Below, piece after piece: positions 62,155 to 64,000 of a DNA stretch of 64,000 nucleotides (position 1 is the stretch's first letter; each line of letters begins with the position of its first letter). The stretch spans positions 6,883,501 to 6,947,500 of the forward strand of contig NZ_AP023262.1 of NCBI RefSeq assembly GCF_016756615.1, read 5' to 3'. Below the pieces are notes generated by a model. It made no database searches. It worked only from the letters and a program-made list of their open reading frames with translations, and was not told the DNA's origin. This stretch comes from Mesorhizobium sp. L-8-3. GTDB taxonomy: Bacteria; Pseudomonadota; Alphaproteobacteria; Rhizobiales; Rhizobiaceae. A program made the position numbers and the translations under genes.

Positions 62155-62463
62155 ATGACCCTTTACGAGATCGACCGCCAGACCGAGCGCTGCCCTTCCC
62201 ACCCCGGTGCCCTCCTGGATGACATCATTCCGGCCACCGGAAAGAGCAAGACCGAGATCGCCGACCTCCTCGGCATTTCCCGCCAGCAGCTCTACGACAT
62301 CATTCGCGAACGCAAGCCCGTCTCCCCGAATGTCGCGGCTCGTCTCGGCAAGCTGTTCGGCGACGGCGCGGCGATATGGCTGCGCATGCAGGCCGCTTAT
62401 GACGCCTGGCACGCGGAGCGCGAGGTCGACGTCAGCAATATCCCGACGCTGGATGCCGCCTGA
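62155..62463 (+). CDS. higA: HigA-type antitoxin
   Basis: A 102-residue Xre-family antitoxin. HPGALLDDIIPATG is the family's N-terminal signature, followed by the helix-turn-helix SKTEIADLLGISRQQLYDIIRERKPVSPNVAARLGKLFG and AAIWLRMQAAYDAWHAE. It starts 11 bases after higB. ATG 62155 was preferred to ATG 62149 because GAGGAG is seven bases upstream of it. Confidence 0.92.
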   Translation: MTLYEIDRQTERCPSHPGALLDDIIPATGKSKTEIADLLGISRQQLYDIIRERKPVSPNVAARLGKLFGDGAAIWLRMQAAYDAWHAEREVDVSNIPTLDAA

Positions 62464-62642
62464 ATCGTGAAGCCGCCTGATACCCCGACGGGGCTGCGAA
62501 GCTCAGTCGTATGACGAAAGGATGGCGCACTCTCCGCCCTGATATCGAACCCGAAGGGTTCGCAAGGGCGACCGCCCGCCGGCCGGTCAGGCCGCCCCAT
62601 CGGAGCCGTGAGCGAAGCGAACTGGCGTGAGATCAAGAAAGA

Positions 62643-62717
<75 letters not shown>

Positions 62718-62875
62718 CGACGAATGCGGCGCCTTCTGCCACATCGTTCCGGGAAGCGCAAGTTATGTGTGCGCGGAGTTTCCACAGATCGTGAGCGGCC
62801 ATGCCAGGGCCACAATCGCGGGCTCTTCTTCCCGGGCTTGCAAGACCGTTTACCATTGCCTGCCATTCTCGACCG

Positions 62876-63082
62876 ATGCCAGACGCCGATTCCGCCAAGG
62901 ACAAGAAGAGCCTCGACCGCAAGGCGCGTCTGGCCGAGCAATTGCGGGCCAATCTTCAGAAACGAAAGGCGCAGACCCGTTCGCGACGCATCGGAGAGGC
63001 GGATTCGCGGCCGGAGGGAATAGATCCGGGCAACAAGGCCGAAGACACGAAGGCCGGCGGCACGACACCCGCGAAAGCCTGA
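62876..63082 (+). CDS. Small conserved hypothetical protein upstream of murA
   Basis: A 68-residue, highly charged protein. Residues about 7-38 (KDKKSLDRKARLAEQLRANLQKRKAQTRSRR, in parts) form a basic helix. The tail is Gly- and Ala-rich and disordered. Proteins with the RLAEQLRANLQKRKAQ pattern occur just before murA in many Rhizobiales, from memory; their function is unknown to me. ATG 62876 starts the helix-forming region, while an upstream ATG would add an unlikely extension. Confidence 0.65.
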   Translation: MPDADSAKDKKSLDRKARLAEQLRANLQKRKAQTRSRRIGEADSRPEGIDPGNKAEDTKAGGTTPAKA

Positions 63083-63183
63083 CGCAAAGCAGTTTCTTGA
63101 ACCGCGCCCCGCTATGCTTTAGAGGGGCCGCCTATACTCAACCGATTGAATGCCGGCTATCGAGCCGGGAGAAATGGGGACCC

Positions 63184-64000
63184 ATGGACCGAATCAGGAT
63201 TGTCGGCGGCAACGCCTTGACCGGCAGCATTCCGATCTCGGGCGCCAAGAATGCCGCCCTGCCGCTGATGATCGCCTCCCTCCTCACCGAGGAGACCCTG
63301 ACGCTGGACAATGTGCCGCACCTCGCCGATGTGGAGCAGTTGATCCGCATCCTCGGCAATCACGGCGTCGACTATTCCGTCAACGGCCGGCGCGTCGAGC
63401 AGAACACGGCCTACGCCCGAACCATTCATTTCACGGCGCGCGACATCGTCGACACCACCGCGCCCTATGAACTCGTTTCCAAGATGCGGGCGAGCTTCTG
63501 GGTGGTCGGCCCGCTCCTGGCGCGCATGGGCCAGGCCCGCGTGTCGCTGCCGGGCGGCTGCGCCATCGGCACGCGCCCGGTCGACCTTTTCATCGACGGC
63601 CTCCAGGCGCTCGGCGCGGAGATCGACGTCGAGAACGGCTATGTGCTCGCCAAGGCCAGGCGCCTCAGGGGCAACCGCTATCATTTCCCGAAGGTCTCGG
63701 TGGGCGCCACCCATGTGCTGATGATGGCGGCTTCGCTCGCCCAGGGCGAGACGGTGCTGGAGAATGCCGCCCGCGAGCCGGAGATCGTCAATCTCGCCGA
63801 ATGCCTCAACGCGATGGGCGCCAGGATTTCGGGCGCCGGCACCGAAACCATCACCATCGACGGCGTCGACAGCCTGCACGGCGCGCGCGTCACCGTCATC
63901 CCCGATCGCATCGAGACCGGCACCTATGCCATGGCCGTCGCCATGGCCGGCGGCGACGTGATCCTGGAAGGTGCGCGGGCCGACCTCTTGCAGAGCGCCT
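63184..64000 (+). CDS. murA: UDP-N-acetylglucosamine 1-carboxyvinyltransferase, N-terminal part
   Basis: Transfers enolpyruvate from PEP to UDP-GlcNAc, the first committed step of peptidoglycan synthesis. The gene runs off the window; 272 codons are visible of about 430. The N-terminus DRIRIVGGNALTGSIPISGAKNAALPLMIASLLTEE (in parts) and SLPGGCAIGTRPVDLFIDGL near 120, with the PEP-binding Cys that fosfomycin attacks, identify it. The start follows GGGAGAAATGGGGACCC with a G-rich ribosome site. A small conserved gene precedes it. Confidence 0.96.
   Translation, partial: MDRIRIVGGNALTGSIPISGAKNAALPLMIASLLTEETLTLDNVPHLADVEQLIRILGNHGVDYSVNGRRVEQNTAYARTIHFTARDIVDTTAPYELVSKMRASFWVVGPLLARMGQARVSLPGGCAIGTRPVDLFIDGLQALGAEIDVENGYVLAKARRLRGNRYHFPKVSVGATHVLMMAASLAQGETVLENAAREPEIVNLAECLNAMGARISGAGTETITIDGVDSLHGARVTVIPDRIETGTYAMAVAMAGGDVILEGARADLLQSA

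Overview
The window is GC-rich, densely coding DNA that reads as the chromosome of an alphaproteobacterium of the order Rhizobiales, most likely the Phyllobacteriaceae (Mesorhizobium, Aminobacter or relatives). This rests on remembered family patterns, not on a search. The supporting signs are an Entner-Doudoroff pgl-edd pair, a thiCOSGED operon behind a TPP riboswitch, a DUF6492 protein in a polysaccharide cluster, many FCD-type GntR regulators beside ABC transporters, and palindromic mosaic repeats of the rhizobial RIME type. No rRNA, prophage, transposase or CRISPR array is visible.

Layout. 0-3.3 kb: pgl and edd, then an AbrB/VapC toxin-antitoxin pair. 3.4-9.5 kb: a secreted von Willebrand A protein, an ACAD11-like acyl-CoA dehydrogenase divergent from a GntR regulator, a GlxA-type AraC regulator and folD. 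9.6-18.9 kb: a surface-polysaccharide locus with a kinase-less chain-length protein, a flippase, a DUF6492 protein, WecG/TagA, GT4 and GT2 glycosyltransferases and an O-antigen ligase/polymerase-like protein. 19-24.2 kb: proC, VapBC, a homoserine-dehydrogenase-like SAF-domain oxidoreductase and a chemoreceptor. 24.5-31.5 kb: a catabolic and uptake island with a DadA-like oxidase, a nucleoside hydrolase, a TetR regulator, a HisC-like aminotransferase and a polar amino acid ABC transporter. 31.7-46.2 kb: a second catabolic island with a Pot-like ABC importer, two paralogous FCD regulators, a feruloyl-CoA-synthase-like ligase, an enoyl-CoA hydratase, an AcuI/YhdH reductase, a GlcD-like FAD dehydrogenase and a fused indolepyruvate ferredoxin oxidoreductase. 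46.7-47.7 kb: ddl. 48.2-55.5 kb: a ferric-siderophore uptake locus with a frameshifted AraC regulator, a TonB receptor and a complete FecCD-type ABC importer, but no siderophore synthesis genes. 55.6-60.9 kb: the thiamine operon. 61.3-64 kb: two toxin-antitoxin modules (one broken) beside tRNA-Thr(GGT), a small conserved protein and the start of murA.

How the parts work together. The two catabolic islands each pair an ABC importer with enzymes and repressors, and each has a strong hairpin just after the binding-protein gene that could uncouple its expression from the membrane components. In the second island, 2-hydroxy acid oxidation (GlcD-like) followed by oxidative decarboxylation of a 2-oxo acid to an acyl-CoA (IOR-like) is a chemically coherent route for aryl-lactates or similar compounds. 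The ligase, hydratase and reductase next to it would act on CoA thioesters. This pathway is an inference and is the most promising candidate here for an undescribed system. The thi operon is probably controlled at translation, because an 8-base anti-Shine-Dalgarno sequence lies between the riboswitch aptamer and thiC.
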